A stretch of DNA of 64,000 nt from Beggiatoa leptomitoformis (GCF_001305575.3 NZ_CP012373.2:868001-932000), one strand, 5' to 3'. Counted from the first letter of the stretch, positions 38,587-48,614 are shown. Translations and numbers: made by a program. The notes: generated by a model not told the origin, from the letters alone.

Positions 38587-38982
38587 ATGGCAAAAAAGAC
38601 ATTTCCTTGTGGACATAAAGGCTTAGGACAGTACTGTCATAAATGCCAACAATCCTCAATAGAACACAACAATCAAGAAGCAATCAGGCATGAAAAACAA
38701 ATTTGGGAACAACAATTCAAAACAGATGCGATTGATTTACGCAAATTACCTCATAAGAACTTAGTTATTAAAGCACGCGCTATTTTAGTCGCGATTAAAG
38801 AAGGTCAAGCCTATCAGGTATTCAATGGTAAGCGCATGAACTATGACAGACACATTGTGTCTGTGCCTATTGATAATGATTATCGTATTTTATTTAAGGA
38901 TGACAAAGATGGTTTAGTGCCTGTTGTTGTACTTTCTCATGAAGAGTACAACACGAAAAAACCGGGTGCATCAAAAATATAA
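38587..38982 (+). CDS. zinc-finger protein with RelE/ParE-like C-terminus
   Basis: A protein of about 131 residues in two parts. The N-terminus (TFPCGHKGLGQYCHKCQ) has C8, H10, C17, H18 and C20, a compact zinc-binding cluster. The C-terminal 75 residues (LPHKNLVIKARAILVAIKEG, then DRHIVSVPIDNDYRILFKDD and PVVVLSHEEY) have the helix-helix-strand order and the YRILF strand of RelE/ParE-fold toxins. No antitoxin gene is adjacent. An in-frame ATG at 38569 would add six residues. The upstream gap (38282-38568) has no other recognised feature. Toxin activity is not shown; the zinc-binding part is the surer assignment. Confidence 0.65.
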   Translation: MAKKTFPCGHKGLGQYCHKCQQSSIEHNNQEAIRHEKQIWEQQFKTDAIDLRKLPHKNLVIKARAILVAIKEGQAYQVFNGKRMNYDRHIVSVPIDNDYRILFKDDKDGLVPVVVLSHEEYNTKKPGASKI

Positions 38983-39041
38983 TTGGTTATTTATCCTTTA
39001 TTTTTATAAGGTAAGGCGATGAGGGGATGCTGTCCCCTCTT

Positions 39042-39671
39042 TCATTGTTCATTGCGGGTTCTAACCCCAATTTTTATGTCCCACAAGTTGACGATAGCAC
39101 AAAATAAATCTGCTGTTCGTTCTGCGTCATAAATTGCCGAATGGGCTTGGTCGTTGTCCCAGTCAAATCCTGCCATCTGCACCGCGCGGGCTAATACGGT
39201 TTGTCCAAATGCTAAACCGCCTAGTGTTGCTGTATCAAAGGCACTAAAGGGGTGAAAAGGATTGCGTTTAGTATTAGTTCGTTCCGTTGCGGCATTAATA
39301 AAACTTAAATCAAACGCCGCATTATGCCCTACTAACACCGCACGGGAGCATTTTTGCGCTTTAACGGCCTCACGAATCGGCTTAAATACTTTATGTAAAG
39401 CATCCTCTTCAGACAATGCTAAACGAAAGGGATGATATGGATCTATACCTGTAAAAGCGAGCGCGGCAGCATCTAAATTAGCCCCTTCAAACGGTTGTAC
39501 ATGACACGCATGAGTTTCCCCCCGTTGCCAAAAACCTTTTTCATCAACATCTAATGTGACAGCCGCAATTTCTAATAGCGCGTCTCGTTTAGGGTCAAAC
39601 CCTGCGGTTTCCACATCGACAACGATAGGTAAAAAACCACGAAATCTTTTTGCAATTAATGGATTATACAC
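39042..39671 (-). CDS. rnt: ribonuclease T
   Basis: A 3'-5' exoribonuclease of the DEDDh family that trims stable RNA 3' ends and turns over tRNA CCA ends. The 209 residues include the Exo I motif [21 protein letters not shown], Exo II in [15 protein letters not shown] and the Exo III H-x4-D ([14 protein letters not shown]). It begins 6 bases downstream of pyrC, the order seen in Pseudomonas. Normal length. Confidence 0.96.
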   Translation of the reverse strand: MYNPLIAKRFRGFLPIVVDVETAGFDPKRDALLEIAAVTLDVDEKGFWQRGETHACHVQPFEGANLDAAALAFTGIDPYHPFRLALSEEDALHKVFKPIREAVKAQKCSRAVLVGHNAAFDLSFINAATERTNTKRNPFHPFSAFDTATLGGLAFGQTVLARAVQMAGFDWDNDQAHSAIYDAERTADLFCAIVNLWDIKIGVRTRNEQ

Positions 39672-39677
39672 TTAAAA

Positions 39678-40715
39678 TCAACCTGTTATTAACTGCCATT
39701 GAATAGTTTCACCGGCACGCAAAGGAACAACTTCATCATTACCAAATGCCCAATGGGTAGGCATTTGCCAAGCCTGTTTTTTTAAGGTTACTGTGCGTTT
39801 ATTACGTGGTAACCGATAAAAATCTGCTCCATAAAAACTGGCAAATCCCTCTAATTTATCCAGCGCATTCACCTGTTCAAAGGCTTCTGCATACAATTCT
39901 AACGCGGCGGGGGCGGTAAACATTCCGGCACATCCACAGGTTGTTTCTTTTGTATGACGGGCGTGGGGCGCGCTATCAGTCCCTAAAAAGAATTTAGGCG
40001 TGCCACTACTTGCCGCTTGGAGTAAGGCTTGACGGTGTTGTTCTCGTTTTAGGATAGGTAGGCAATAATGATGTGGGCGTACGCCACCATTGAATAAGTC
40101 ATTACGATTCATCAATAAATGATGCGCCGTAATGGTTGCCGCGATATTGTCAGCTTGCGCACTAATATATTCGACGGCTTCCAATGTAGTAATATGTTCC
40201 AACACAATGCGTAAAGCGGGAAAGGCTTGAATAATTGGGTCAAGAATATGTTCAATAAATATTTTTTCTCTATCAAACACGTCAACGCTGGCAGTTGTGA
40301 CTTCCCCATGAATTAAGAGAGGGACATCATACTGTTGCATGGTTTCTAACAAATGCCAAACCTTACGCAAATCTGTAACGCCCGATTCCGAATTAGTGGT
40401 TGCACCCGCTGGGTAATACTTAATAGCAACAACCTGTTCGCTTGCTTTTAACCGTACAATTTCATCGGGATTGGTGTTATCCGTCAGATATAAAGCCATC
40501 AATGGTTGGAACGTTGCCCCTTCAGGTAACGCACTACAAATGCGTTGTCGATAGGCTTCTGCTTGTGCAAGGGTTGTAATTGGTGGCTTTAAATTTGGCA
40601 TAATAACTGCCCGAGCGAAACACCGTGCTGTTGCAGAGATAACAGAAGCCATTGCGACACCATCACGGACATGTAAATGCCAGTCATCCGGTTGGGTTAA
40701 AGTAATCTGTGTCAT
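39678..40715 (-). CDS. pyrC: dihydroorotase
   Basis: Zinc amidohydrolase that closes carbamoyl-aspartate to dihydroorotate in pyrimidine synthesis. The 345-residue E. coli-type (class II) PyrC shows the HxH in DDWHLHVRDG, the lysine carbamylated in the family in VVAIKYYPAGATTNS, later His ligands in LLIHGEV and LEHITT, and the final Asp in FFLGTDSAPH. The C-terminus is complete. rnt follows 6 bases later, so the two are co-transcribed. Confidence 0.97.
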   Translation of the reverse strand: MTQITLTQPDDWHLHVRDGVAMASVISATARCFARAVIMPNLKPPITTLAQAEAYRQRICSALPEGATFQPLMALYLTDNTNPDEIVRLKASEQVVAIKYYPAGATTNSESGVTDLRKVWHLLETMQQYDVPLLIHGEVTTASVDVFDREKIFIEHILDPIIQAFPALRIVLEHITTLEAVEYISAQADNIAATITAHHLLMNRNDLFNGGVRPHHYCLPILKREQHRQALLQAASSGTPKFFLGTDSAPHARHTKETTCGCAGMFTAPAALELYAEAFEQVNALDKLEGFASFYGADFYRLPRNKRTVTLKKQAWQMPTHWAFGNDEVVPLRAGETIQWQLITG

Positions 40716-40921
40716 CTAAAGTAAGTTACCCATTAAAATTTAAGGGGCTTATTATGCCATGTTCAAACATTTTTCAATATCTGGTCGTATTAAACTACCC
40801 GCTTTCTGGTTATCCACGAATCATCACGCCTTTAACTCATTAAAATAGCGCGGGTAGTCCCTGCTCAAGCCTTCATGTATTCAGTCTTGAAAACCTAATA
40901 GGACAGATAGCATTCATTAAA

Positions 40922-40954
40922 ACGGATAACACCTTCTGGGGCGGCAGTATCCGT
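40922..40954. repeat. dispersed intergenic palindrome, copy 5
   Basis: ACGGATA (40922-40928) and TATCCGT (40948-40954) are perfect outer arms; the inner part (ACACCTTCTGGGGCGGCAG) pairs only in part. It is in the gap between the nuclease gene stop (40996) and pyrC start (40715). Confidence 0.7.
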
Positions 40955-40995
40955 CTGGCTGCATTTATCACATACATCGTTTTATTTGGGTTTAG

Positions 40996-41559
40996 CTATA
41001 ACGTCAATTTCCCCGTTATCCACAAATAAGCAACCCCTGCTACGGCTGCTAAAGCGATGATTGCTAGTGTTAAAGGTAACCAAGTCCGCTTAGTACCAGA
41101 TGCTTTAGCAGATTGAATAGCCTCGCTTTTTTCCTGCTTCTGCTTACGCCATTCCCATGGTGGAATACGTTTAGCCTTAGGCAATGCCCACAATCCTAAT
41201 TTAGCGTGTTGGGCTTTTTCCGATAACTTTTGAAATTCGGGTTCATTCGCATATTGCACATAAAACCAAGCATGACCGTTTTTAATCATTTCCTCATTTA
41301 CATAAGTACGCCCCCGAAATACCTTGCCAACAATACGCCCATAACGGTCTTTTGCCGTTTGTTCAATCTTAACGTCTTTGTGCAATACTAAGGCAGTTAA
41401 GGCAAGTTTTGCTTCCTCGCCATAAGGTTGTGCTTTTTCTGGGGCATCAATGCTGTCTAAACGCACAGTAATAGATAAACCATTACAATCAGCTTTTAAA
41501 GTATCGCCATCAGATACATGAGTGACTTTTGCTTCTATTAATGTTTTTTTTGTATTCAT
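40996..41559 (-). CDS. membrane-anchored thermonuclease-like protein
   Basis: A staphylococcal-nuclease-fold protein of about 187 residues. The SNase domain (about 8-125) has VTHVSDGDTLKADCNG, the catalytic-type Arg and Asp in VRLDSIDAPEKAQPYG, TAKDRYGRIVGKVF and NEEMIKNGHAWFY. A Lys-rich linker leads to one C-terminal membrane helix (WLPLTLAIIALAAVAGVAYLW). The frame extends to a TTG at 41607 that would add a short hydrophobic stretch, so a signal peptide cannot be excluded. With the ATG at 41559 the nuclease domain would be on the cytoplasmic side of the tail anchor. Confidence 0.82.
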   Translation of the reverse strand: MNTKKTLIEAKVTHVSDGDTLKADCNGLSITVRLDSIDAPEKAQPYGEEAKLALTALVLHKDVKIEQTAKDRYGRIVGKVFRGRTYVNEEMIKNGHAWFYVQYANEPEFQKLSEKAQHAKLGLWALPKAKRIPPWEWRKQKQEKSEAIQSAKASGTKRTWLPLTLAIIALAAVAGVAYLWITGKLTL

Positions 41560-41830
41560 AACGGATTGCTGTAGATAAAAGGGTAGTGCCAAACAAATTA
41601 AGGACAAAAAGAAGAAATCTTTTTCATCCTCCGTTTATTAGCTACGGGTGAATAACAGAAATGAAAAATTTTATTTGTTAATGGTTTAATTTACCTATCG
41701 TAAACCAAATAACCCTAAAATAAGTGGAACTCGTCTGAAAGTTTACAATAGAAAACCTATAGTTTCTTTAATTAAACGGCTTTGATAAGCTAGTAAGGGT
41801 CACTTAACTCTTTTCATTAACGATGTTCTA

Positions 41831-42820
41831 ATGTCAGAAACTCCTACTATTTTAATTGTTGACGATGTCCCTGCTAATGTAGGGGTCTTATTTGATTTTC
41901 TATCTAGCAACGGCTTTGAAGTACTGGTTGCGCGCAATGGTGAAAGTGCGTTACAAATTATAGAAACAGCACGTCCACATTTGATTCTACTAGATATAAT
42001 GATGCCAGGCATTGACGGGTTTGAAACTTGTCGACGGATTAAAGCCAACAAAACAACCAATGAAATCCCTGTTATTTTTATGACTGCATTAACGGATATT
42101 GTGGATAAAGTTAAAGGCTTTAAGTTAGGTGCTGTTGATTATGTCACAAAACCGTTTCACCAAGAAGAAGTGCTTGCGAGGGTGAGTACACATCTAAAAA
42201 TCCACTACTTACAAACAGAACTACAAGATAAAAATAAAGAATTACAAGAAAAAGAAGCCGCTCTGCAAAAAGCAAATAAAGAATTAGCCGATTTAGTTAG
42301 CCAAGATGGACTCACACAAATCGCCAACCGCCGACGTTTTGACGAATATTTACAACTCCAATGGGCGCAAATGTTAAGAGTTAATTATCCTTTAACATTA
42401 ATGATGTGTGATGTTGATTTTTTTAAAAACTACAATGATGAATATGGACATCAAGCCGGTGACGAATGTTTAAAACAAATTGCAACCGCACTAACGCAAT
42501 GTGTCAAACGTTCTGTTGACCTAGTCGCGCGGTATGGTGGAGAAGAGTTTGCATTAATTCTTCCTAATACAAATCAAGAAGGTGCAATGCGTATTGCTGA
42601 AATGATACACCAAGCCATAGCACAACGACAGATAACACATAAAAAATCAAAAATTGCGAATTTTATCACCCTAAGTATTGGGATTAGCAGCGTTATTCCA
42701 ACAACAGAGAACAATCCACATTTGTTAATTTCTGTTGCAGATAAAGCCTTATATCGCGCAAAAGAACAAGGCAGAAACCAAACTGTTTTTCAGACGTTTG
42801 AAATACCTCCCCCTTTATAA
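41831..42820 (+). CDS. response-regulator diguanylate cyclase
   Basis: A PleD-like enzyme of 329 residues that makes cyclic di-GMP in response to phosphorylation. The receiver domain (about 4-120) has VDD, the phosphoacceptor in LILLDIMMPGIDG, and KPFHQEEVLAR. A short coiled coil (QDKNKELQEKEAALQKANKEL) links to the GGDEF domain with an intact active site (ARYGGEEFALILP). An RSVD lies five residues before it, the position of the inhibitory product-binding I-site, so feedback control is likely. The next gene, 35 bases on, has a nearly identical receiver domain. No partner kinase precedes it. Confidence 0.93.
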   Translation: MSETPTILIVDDVPANVGVLFDFLSSNGFEVLVARNGESALQIIETARPHLILLDIMMPGIDGFETCRRIKANKTTNEIPVIFMTALTDIVDKVKGFKLGAVDYVTKPFHQEEVLARVSTHLKIHYLQTELQDKNKELQEKEAALQKANKELADLVSQDGLTQIANRRRFDEYLQLQWAQMLRVNYPLTLMMCDVDFFKNYNDEYGHQAGDECLKQIATALTQCVKRSVDLVARYGGEEFALILPNTNQEGAMRIAEMIHQAIAQRQITHKKSKIANFITLSIGISSVIPTTENNPHLLISVADKALYRAKEQGRNQTVFQTFEIPPPL

Positions 42821-42855
42821 ATGTTTACTAAACGTTTATTAGCGAAAAATCTATC

Positions 42856-43998
42856 ATGTTAAATAAAGAATTACCTAATATTTTAATCGTTGATGATGTA
42901 CCCGCAAACGTAGGGATTTTGTTTGAATTTCTCAGCGAAAATGGGTTTGAAGTATTAGTTGCACGTAATGGCGAAAATGCCTTGCAAATTGCTGAATCTA
43001 TTCATCCTAATCTCATTCTATTAGACATCATGATGCCCGGTATTGATGGTTTTGAAACCTGTCAATATTTAAAAGCCAATCCAAAAACAGCCGATATCCC
43101 CGTTATTTTTATGACGGCCTTAGCGGATACTGTTGATAAAATCAAAGGCTTGGAGTTAGGCGCAGTAGATTATGTCACCAAGCCTTTTCATCAAGAGGAA
43201 GTGCTAGCACGTATTAATACCCATTTAACTATCCGCCAACTACAACAACAATTAGAAATAAATAATGCTGAGTTAGCCGCGAAAAACCGTGCATTACACG
43301 AAAAAAATAGCGAGTTAGATGCGTTTGCACATACAGTTGCCCATGATTTAAAAAACCCGCTTAGTGCAATAATTGGACTAACAGATTTACTCTTAAATAC
43401 CAACACGCAACTCAGCCCCCAAGCCTTAAATTATTTGAAAATCATGTTTAAGACAGGGGAAAAAATGGTTGATATTATTAACGGTTTATTACTATTAGCC
43501 CGTATATCAAAAGAACAAGTACAACAAGAACCCCTTAATATGCAGGTAATTGTAGAAAGTGTTCAACATCGCCTAATGCAACTTTTTCTCAGTCATCAAG
43601 GACAAATTATATTGCCCGAGCGATGGGAAACCGCTGTTGGCTATCCACAATGGGTTGAAGAAGTCTGGGCAAATTACATGAGTAATGCTTTAAAATATGG
43701 TGGAAAACCACCCTGTTTAGAGCTAGGTTCGACACGTGAGGGGAATTTTGTGCGTTTTTGGGTAAAAGATAATGGGAATGGTTTAACCGCAGAAGCCCAA
43801 AGTAAATTATTCGCTGCTTTTTCGCGGGTTACGACAGGGACAGAAGAAGGACACGGTTTAGGTTTATCCATCGTGCAACGAATTATTAATAAATTAGGCG
43901 GGGAAATTGGCGTAGAAAGTGAGTTAAACAAAGGTAGCACCTTCTATTTTACCTTACCTACTCAAGCCCATGCTAAAACACAAGGAAACAATACGTAA
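42856..43998 (+). CDS. receiver-histidine kinase hybrid
   Basis: A 380-residue soluble signalling protein: receiver domain first (about 6-125), a short coiled coil, then a histidine kinase core. The H-box is HTVAHDLKNPLSAIIG, the N-box has NYMSNALKYGG, and the G-boxes are VKDNGNGLTAEAQ and GHGLGLSIVQRIINKLGG, all intact. There is no membrane helix or sensory domain, so its input is its own receiver. The receiver shares long identical stretches with that of the diguanylate cyclase upstream. The gene ends inside a palindrome that separates it from the converging RND gene. Confidence 0.93.
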   Translation: MLNKELPNILIVDDVPANVGILFEFLSENGFEVLVARNGENALQIAESIHPNLILLDIMMPGIDGFETCQYLKANPKTADIPVIFMTALADTVDKIKGLELGAVDYVTKPFHQEEVLARINTHLTIRQLQQQLEINNAELAAKNRALHEKNSELDAFAHTVAHDLKNPLSAIIGLTDLLLNTNTQLSPQALNYLKIMFKTGEKMVDIINGLLLLARISKEQVQQEPLNMQVIVESVQHRLMQLFLSHQGQIILPERWETAVGYPQWVEEVWANYMSNALKYGGKPPCLELGSTREGNFVRFWVKDNGNGLTAEAQSKLFAAFSRVTTGTEEGHGLGLSIVQRIINKLGGEIGVESELNKGSTFYFTLPTQAHAKTQGNNT

Positions 43999-44024
43999 AG
44001 ACATGTTTAAACATGTCCTTACGT
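43993..44024. terminator. palindrome between converging genes
   Basis: 16-base arms ACGTAAAGACATGTTT (43993-44008) and AAACATGTCCTTACGT (44009-44024) with one mismatch and no loop. It overlaps the kinase stop codon and lies 10 bases from the RND gene stop at 44034. A two-way terminator is likely, though T-runs are short. Confidence 0.65.
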
Positions 44025-44033
44025 GCTTAAAAT

Positions 44034-47000
44034 TTATGCGAAGCGTTTGTGCATAAATGCGTAATATAAAATGGGAATGACTACCAGCGTCAACACTGTC
44101 GAGACAAACAACCCAAAAATCAATGCAATGGCTAACCCGCTAAAAATCGGGTCATCAATAATGAAAAACGCGCCAACCATTGCAGCTAATCCTGTCAATA
44201 CGATGGGTTGCGCCCGTACTGCACTAGAACGTATCACTGCCTCTTGAAATGCCATTCCCTCATCAATCTGTTGATTAATAAAATCAACTAACAAGATAGA
44301 GTTCCGCACAATAATCCCAGCTAAAGCAATCATGCCTATCATCGATGTTGCCGTAAATTGCGCACCAAGTAACGCATGACCGGGCATTACGCCGATAACC
44401 GTCAGGGGAATAGGGGCCATGATAATCAACGGCACAAGATAAGAATGAAACTGTGCAACAACTAACAGATAAATCATAATCATCCCTACCGCATACGCGA
44501 TACCCATATCACGAAAGGTTTCATACGTTACTTGCCACTCGCCATCCCATTTAATACTGTAACGATAAGGATTTGCAGGTTGTTGAATAAAATACTGGTC
44601 TAACTTATATTGTTCCTCAACCGTTAGTTCTTGTAATTGCTCATAAATCGCATACATCCCATATAACGGACTGTCTAACTTGCCCGCCATATCACCCGTC
44701 ACCATGGTTAAAGGCAATAAGTCTTTGTGATAAATTGCATTTTCTAACTGTGAGACAACAACCTCAGTAAACTCAGACAGGGGAACTAAATTTCCCGTGT
44801 TACTCCGCACTCGTAATCCTTTAATGCGTTCAATATCAGCTTTATCTGCTGTGCTATATTCAAAACGAATCGGAATAGGATATTTCACATTAGCATTATG
44901 TAAAAAACTCACGTCCGCGCCTTGCAACACGGTTTGAATGGCAGAAACAGCAGCATCTTGGCTCACACCTAATAATGCAGCACGGCTTTGGTCAACACGA
45001 ACAATCAATTTTGTTTGTGGGGCTTCAATCGTATCGTCAACGTCGATAATGTCGGGCGTTTTTGCAAAAACGGCTCGAATATCTTTTGCAATATTGATTT
45101 GTCCCTTATAATCTAATCCATATACTTCAACAACTAATGGCGATTGTACAGGAGGGCCGGGGGGGACTTCGACAATTTTTACATTAGCGTTATATTTCGC
45201 GCCAATGGCTTGCAACGGTTCACGCGCGGACAACGCAATTTCATGACTTTTTCGCTGCCGATGATGAGAATCGGTTAAATTAACCTGAATATCGCCAACA
45301 TTTGCGCCCGAACGCAAATAATATTGACGCACCAAACCATTAAAGCTAATGGGTGCAGAAGTTCCCGCATAAACTTGATAATCACTGACTTCTTCAATTT
45401 TTGCCAAGTAACGCCCCAATTCACCTAATACCCGCGCTGTCTGTTCTACACTTGTCCCCTCGGGCATATCCAAGACCACTTGAAATTCTGATTTATTATC
45501 AAATGGTAACATCTTAAGCACAACATGTTGCGTGATTGGCAATAACACCGCACCTGCAATCATTGCTAACACAATCAATAACAAGAGCCAGCGTAAACTT
45601 GCACGACGTAAAAAAGGACGCATAACCCCATTAAATAAGCGATAAGTTGTCGTTGGTTTTTCATCTTCAACAGGGTGTCCGTCTTGATGTGTTTGGCGAT
45701 ATTTTTCAAACTGCTTGCGCAACACCTTATACGTTAGCCAAGGGGTAAAAACATAAGCCACGGCTAAAGAAATCAACATCCCTAAACTGGCGTTGATTGG
45801 AATAGGACTCATATAAGGACCCATTAACCCCGACACAAACGCCATCGGCAATAAGGCAGCGATAACGGTAAACGTTGCTAAAATGGTAGGCCCACCCACT
45901 TCATCCACCGCGACAGGAATCGCTTCTAATAGATTTTTCGCCCCTAAATGAATATGACGGTGAATATTTTCCACCACCACAATGGCATCATCGACCAAAA
46001 TCCCGATAGAGAAAATCAGCGCGAATAATGACACCCGATTTAGGGTAAAACCCCATGCCCACGAGGCAAATAAAGTAATGAGCAAGGTAATAACAACAGC
46101 CGTTCCGACGATAAACGCCTCACGCCAGCCCAATGTAATCAAGACCAGCAACACAACGGAACTGGTGGCAAAAATCAATTTACTAATCAGTTTTTTCGCT
46201 TTTGCGTCAGCCGTTTCCCCATAATTACGTGTAACCGTAACATGCACATCATCTGGCACAAATACACCGCGCATGGCTTCAAAACGTTCAATTACTTGAT
46301 TGGCAACTGCAACTGCATTAGTCCCCGGTTGTTTGGCAATGGCAATCGTCACGGCAGGGAATTCACCCTGTTGAGTAATGCCACGTGTGTGTGCAGCCGC
46401 GCCTGTACCAAACCAAACGTATTGCTCAGGCTGTGCCGCGCCCAATCTTACATCCGCAACATCATGTAAATAAATTGCTTTTCCATTTTGCATGCCCACC
46501 ACTAAATCAGCAATTTCTTCAGGTTTAGAGAGAAAATCCCCTGCTTGCACAAGGATTTCTTGATTATCCCGTACCAGACTGCCCGCATTACGGGTGCTAT
46601 TGCTGGCACTTAACGCATTCGTTAAATCCGTAATAGATAATTGATAACCCGCCAATTTATTAGGGTCTAAGGTAACATGCACTATGCGGTCAGCCCCGCC
46701 AACCGTATAAATATCACGGGTTCCATTCACCCGTTTTAGTTCTGATTCAATGGTATGTGCAACATCTTGTAAATCGTAACTACCCCCTTCTTCCGACCAT
46801 AAGGTCAGGGTAACGATAGGCACATCATCAATCCCTTTGGGTTTTAATAAGGGTGTTCCTACGCCTAAATTTTGTGGTAACCAGTCAGAATTGGAATAAA
46901 TCGTGTTATATAAGCGGACAATGGCATCGGTACGGGGTTCGCCGACTTTAAATTGCACCGTTAAAACCGCCATACCCGGTCGGGAAACTGAATAAATATG

Positions 47001-47273
47001 TTCAATCCCTTCAATTTCACTAAATTTTTGTTCTGCGGGGGTTGCCACGATTTGTTCTACATCGCGGACTGAAGCACCGGGAAAGGGAATAAAAACATTA
47101 GCAAAGGTAACGTTAATCTGTGGTTCTTCTTCACGCGGGGTCACGGCGATTGCAAACAATCCCAACAACAACCCAACCAATGCCAATAATGGTGTGATTT
47201 GTGTCGTTAAAAACTGCTGGGTGATGCGCCCAGAAATGCCCATTGGAGGTTTATCCGTTTGTGCTTGACTCAT
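44034..47273 (-). CDS. RND efflux transporter permease
   Basis: Inner-membrane proton-driven pump of the AcrB/HAE-1-like RND superfamily, 1079 residues, of full length. It has a first helix at about 30-50, a large periplasmic loop, helices 2-6 with VDDAIVVVENIHRHI (the RND signature with its two Asp) and AFVSGLMGPYMSPIP, a second periplasmic loop, and helices 7-12 near the C-terminus with IALAGIIVRNSILLVDFINQ. The opening FTREEEPQINV-like segment (VTPREEEPQINVTFANVFIPFPGAS) is of the type close to metal or drug pumps with an unclear substrate. The adaptor gene lies 12 bases upstream on the same strand; no outer-membrane TolC-type gene is adjacent. Confidence 0.94.
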   Translation of the reverse strand: MSQAQTDKPPMGISGRITQQFLTTQITPLLALVGLLLGLFAIAVTPREEEPQINVTFANVFIPFPGASVRDVEQIVATPAEQKFSEIEGIEHIYSVSRPGMAVLTVQFKVGEPRTDAIVRLYNTIYSNSDWLPQNLGVGTPLLKPKGIDDVPIVTLTLWSEEGGSYDLQDVAHTIESELKRVNGTRDIYTVGGADRIVHVTLDPNKLAGYQLSITDLTNALSASNSTRNAGSLVRDNQEILVQAGDFLSKPEEIADLVVGMQNGKAIYLHDVADVRLGAAQPEQYVWFGTGAAAHTRGITQQGEFPAVTIAIAKQPGTNAVAVANQVIERFEAMRGVFVPDDVHVTVTRNYGETADAKAKKLISKLIFATSSVVLLVLITLGWREAFIVGTAVVITLLITLFASWAWGFTLNRVSLFALIFSIGILVDDAIVVVENIHRHIHLGAKNLLEAIPVAVDEVGGPTILATFTVIAALLPMAFVSGLMGPYMSPIPINASLGMLISLAVAYVFTPWLTYKVLRKQFEKYRQTHQDGHPVEDEKPTTTYRLFNGVMRPFLRRASLRWLLLLIVLAMIAGAVLLPITQHVVLKMLPFDNKSEFQVVLDMPEGTSVEQTARVLGELGRYLAKIEEVSDYQVYAGTSAPISFNGLVRQYYLRSGANVGDIQVNLTDSHHRQRKSHEIALSAREPLQAIGAKYNANVKIVEVPPGPPVQSPLVVEVYGLDYKGQINIAKDIRAVFAKTPDIIDVDDTIEAPQTKLIVRVDQSRAALLGVSQDAAVSAIQTVLQGADVSFLHNANVKYPIPIRFEYSTADKADIERIKGLRVRSNTGNLVPLSEFTEVVVSQLENAIYHKDLLPLTMVTGDMAGKLDSPLYGMYAIYEQLQELTVEEQYKLDQYFIQQPANPYRYSIKWDGEWQVTYETFRDMGIAYAVGMIMIYLLVVAQFHSYLVPLIIMAPIPLTVIGVMPGHALLGAQFTATSMIGMIALAGIIVRNSILLVDFINQQIDEGMAFQEAVIRSSAVRAQPIVLTGLAAMVGAFFIIDDPIFSGLAIALIFGLFVSTVLTLVVIPILYYAFMHKRFA

Positions 47274-47285
47274 CTTATGTCCTGC

Positions 47286-48374
47286 CTACGGGTGAGCGGG
47301 GGTTGTTGCAGAAACAGCCCGTTGTGATTTTAATTTAATCGCAGCATCGACTGAATTAGTCGCAATTTGTTCGCCAATTTCTAAACCCGCAAGGACTTCT
47401 ATCATGTTTAATGATTCTTTTCCTAAACGGATTTGACGCATAAAAACTTGTCCTTTTTCATCAACAACATAAACCGCTCTAATTTCCCCACGATAAGCAA
47501 CCGCGCTAATGGGTATCATCAAGCGTTGTTCTGTTCCTATATTAAATGCAACTTTCACTAACATTCCGGGATACATCCCATCTACGGCTTCCGCTAATGG
47601 CAAACGGACTCGAAAAGTATGCGATTGTGCATCTGCATAAGGCACAACCGTTACTTTATTAACGGTTAAGCGCGGTTTATTTGGCAAACTGTGAATAATG
47701 ATTGTTGCGGTTTGACTATGACGTATATCAGCCGCTTGGCTTTGTGAAATCGTGGCAATAACACGCAATTCATCTAAAGAAAACCCCGTCATAATGGCCT
47801 GACCTACATTCGCAATTTCTCCCGGTTGAATATGGCGTTCTTTCACAATGCCGCTATAGGGGGCGCGAATCGTGGTATATTCCTCCTGTTGAGAAGTGCG
47901 TTTATTACCCGCTTGTGCGGTTGCGACGCGCGCTTTTGCAGCATCTAACTCAGCACTGGCTTTTTCCATTTCTGATGCAGAAATGGCTTGTTTTTCAAAA
48001 ATCTTTTTTGTGCGATTATATGTATCTTGTGCCACTCTTAAATTGGCTTGCGCTTCCCGCAAACCTGCTTCTCCTTGTGCAACGCTTGCTTTTTGTTCAA
48101 TCGATTTAAGCTTTGCGATAATCATATCTTTTTTCACAAAATCATCGACATCAAAATACACTTCTTGCACTTGTCCCGATGTTTGCGCAGCAATAGTTGC
48201 TTCATTAACAGCTTCAATCACACCATCTACAACGACTTCTTTTGCTATTTGTTGATAGACAACGGGTAAAGTTTGTAAATGAATATCCTTATTTTCTGCA
48301 TAACTTGCAGAATTTACACCTAATCCAAGACATATCAACAGAGATAACCGTTGTATGAGGGGGGAATTTAACAT
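47286..48374 (-). CDS. RND efflux periplasmic adaptor
   Basis: Membrane-fusion protein of 362 residues that joins the RND pump to an outer-membrane channel. A signal peptide (RLSLLICLGLGVNSASYAE) is followed by the biotinyl-lipoyl hairpin split around a coiled coil. VDGVIEAVNEATIAAQTSGQVQEV and later TIRAPYSGIVKERHIQPGEIANVGQAI are the two lipoyl halves, and QGEAGLREAQANLRVAQDTY is the coiled coil. A beta-barrel and a C-terminal domain follow. It is upstream of the permease by 12 bases and is the first gene of the operon. No regulator is adjacent. Confidence 0.93.
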   Translation of the reverse strand: MLNSPLIQRLSLLICLGLGVNSASYAENKDIHLQTLPVVYQQIAKEVVVDGVIEAVNEATIAAQTSGQVQEVYFDVDDFVKKDMIIAKLKSIEQKASVAQGEAGLREAQANLRVAQDTYNRTKKIFEKQAISASEMEKASAELDAAKARVATAQAGNKRTSQQEEYTTIRAPYSGIVKERHIQPGEIANVGQAIMTGFSLDELRVIATISQSQAADIRHSQTATIIIHSLPNKPRLTVNKVTVVPYADAQSHTFRVRLPLAEAVDGMYPGMLVKVAFNIGTEQRLMIPISAVAYRGEIRAVYVVDEKGQVFMRQIRLGKESLNMIEVLAGLEIGEQIATNSVDAAIKLKSQRAVSATTPAHP

Positions 48375-48614
48375 TTTTCGTTGCTCCTTATCGTCTTGCC
48401 AAAACTGCTATTATTTGCAGAATAATAACATAAGTATTTTAGCATTTTCTAATATTGCGATTTTTTATCGCACGTTTGCCTATTTTAATAATCACAGCCC
48501 TTTAGATAAAGAGCAGTACTTGAGGGAAAAAGACAATTATAATAATTAGTTGTATGAAGATTTATAGGGTTTAGTATTTTTTATAAGCCCCCAACATTTT
48601 GAGGGCTAATCCAA

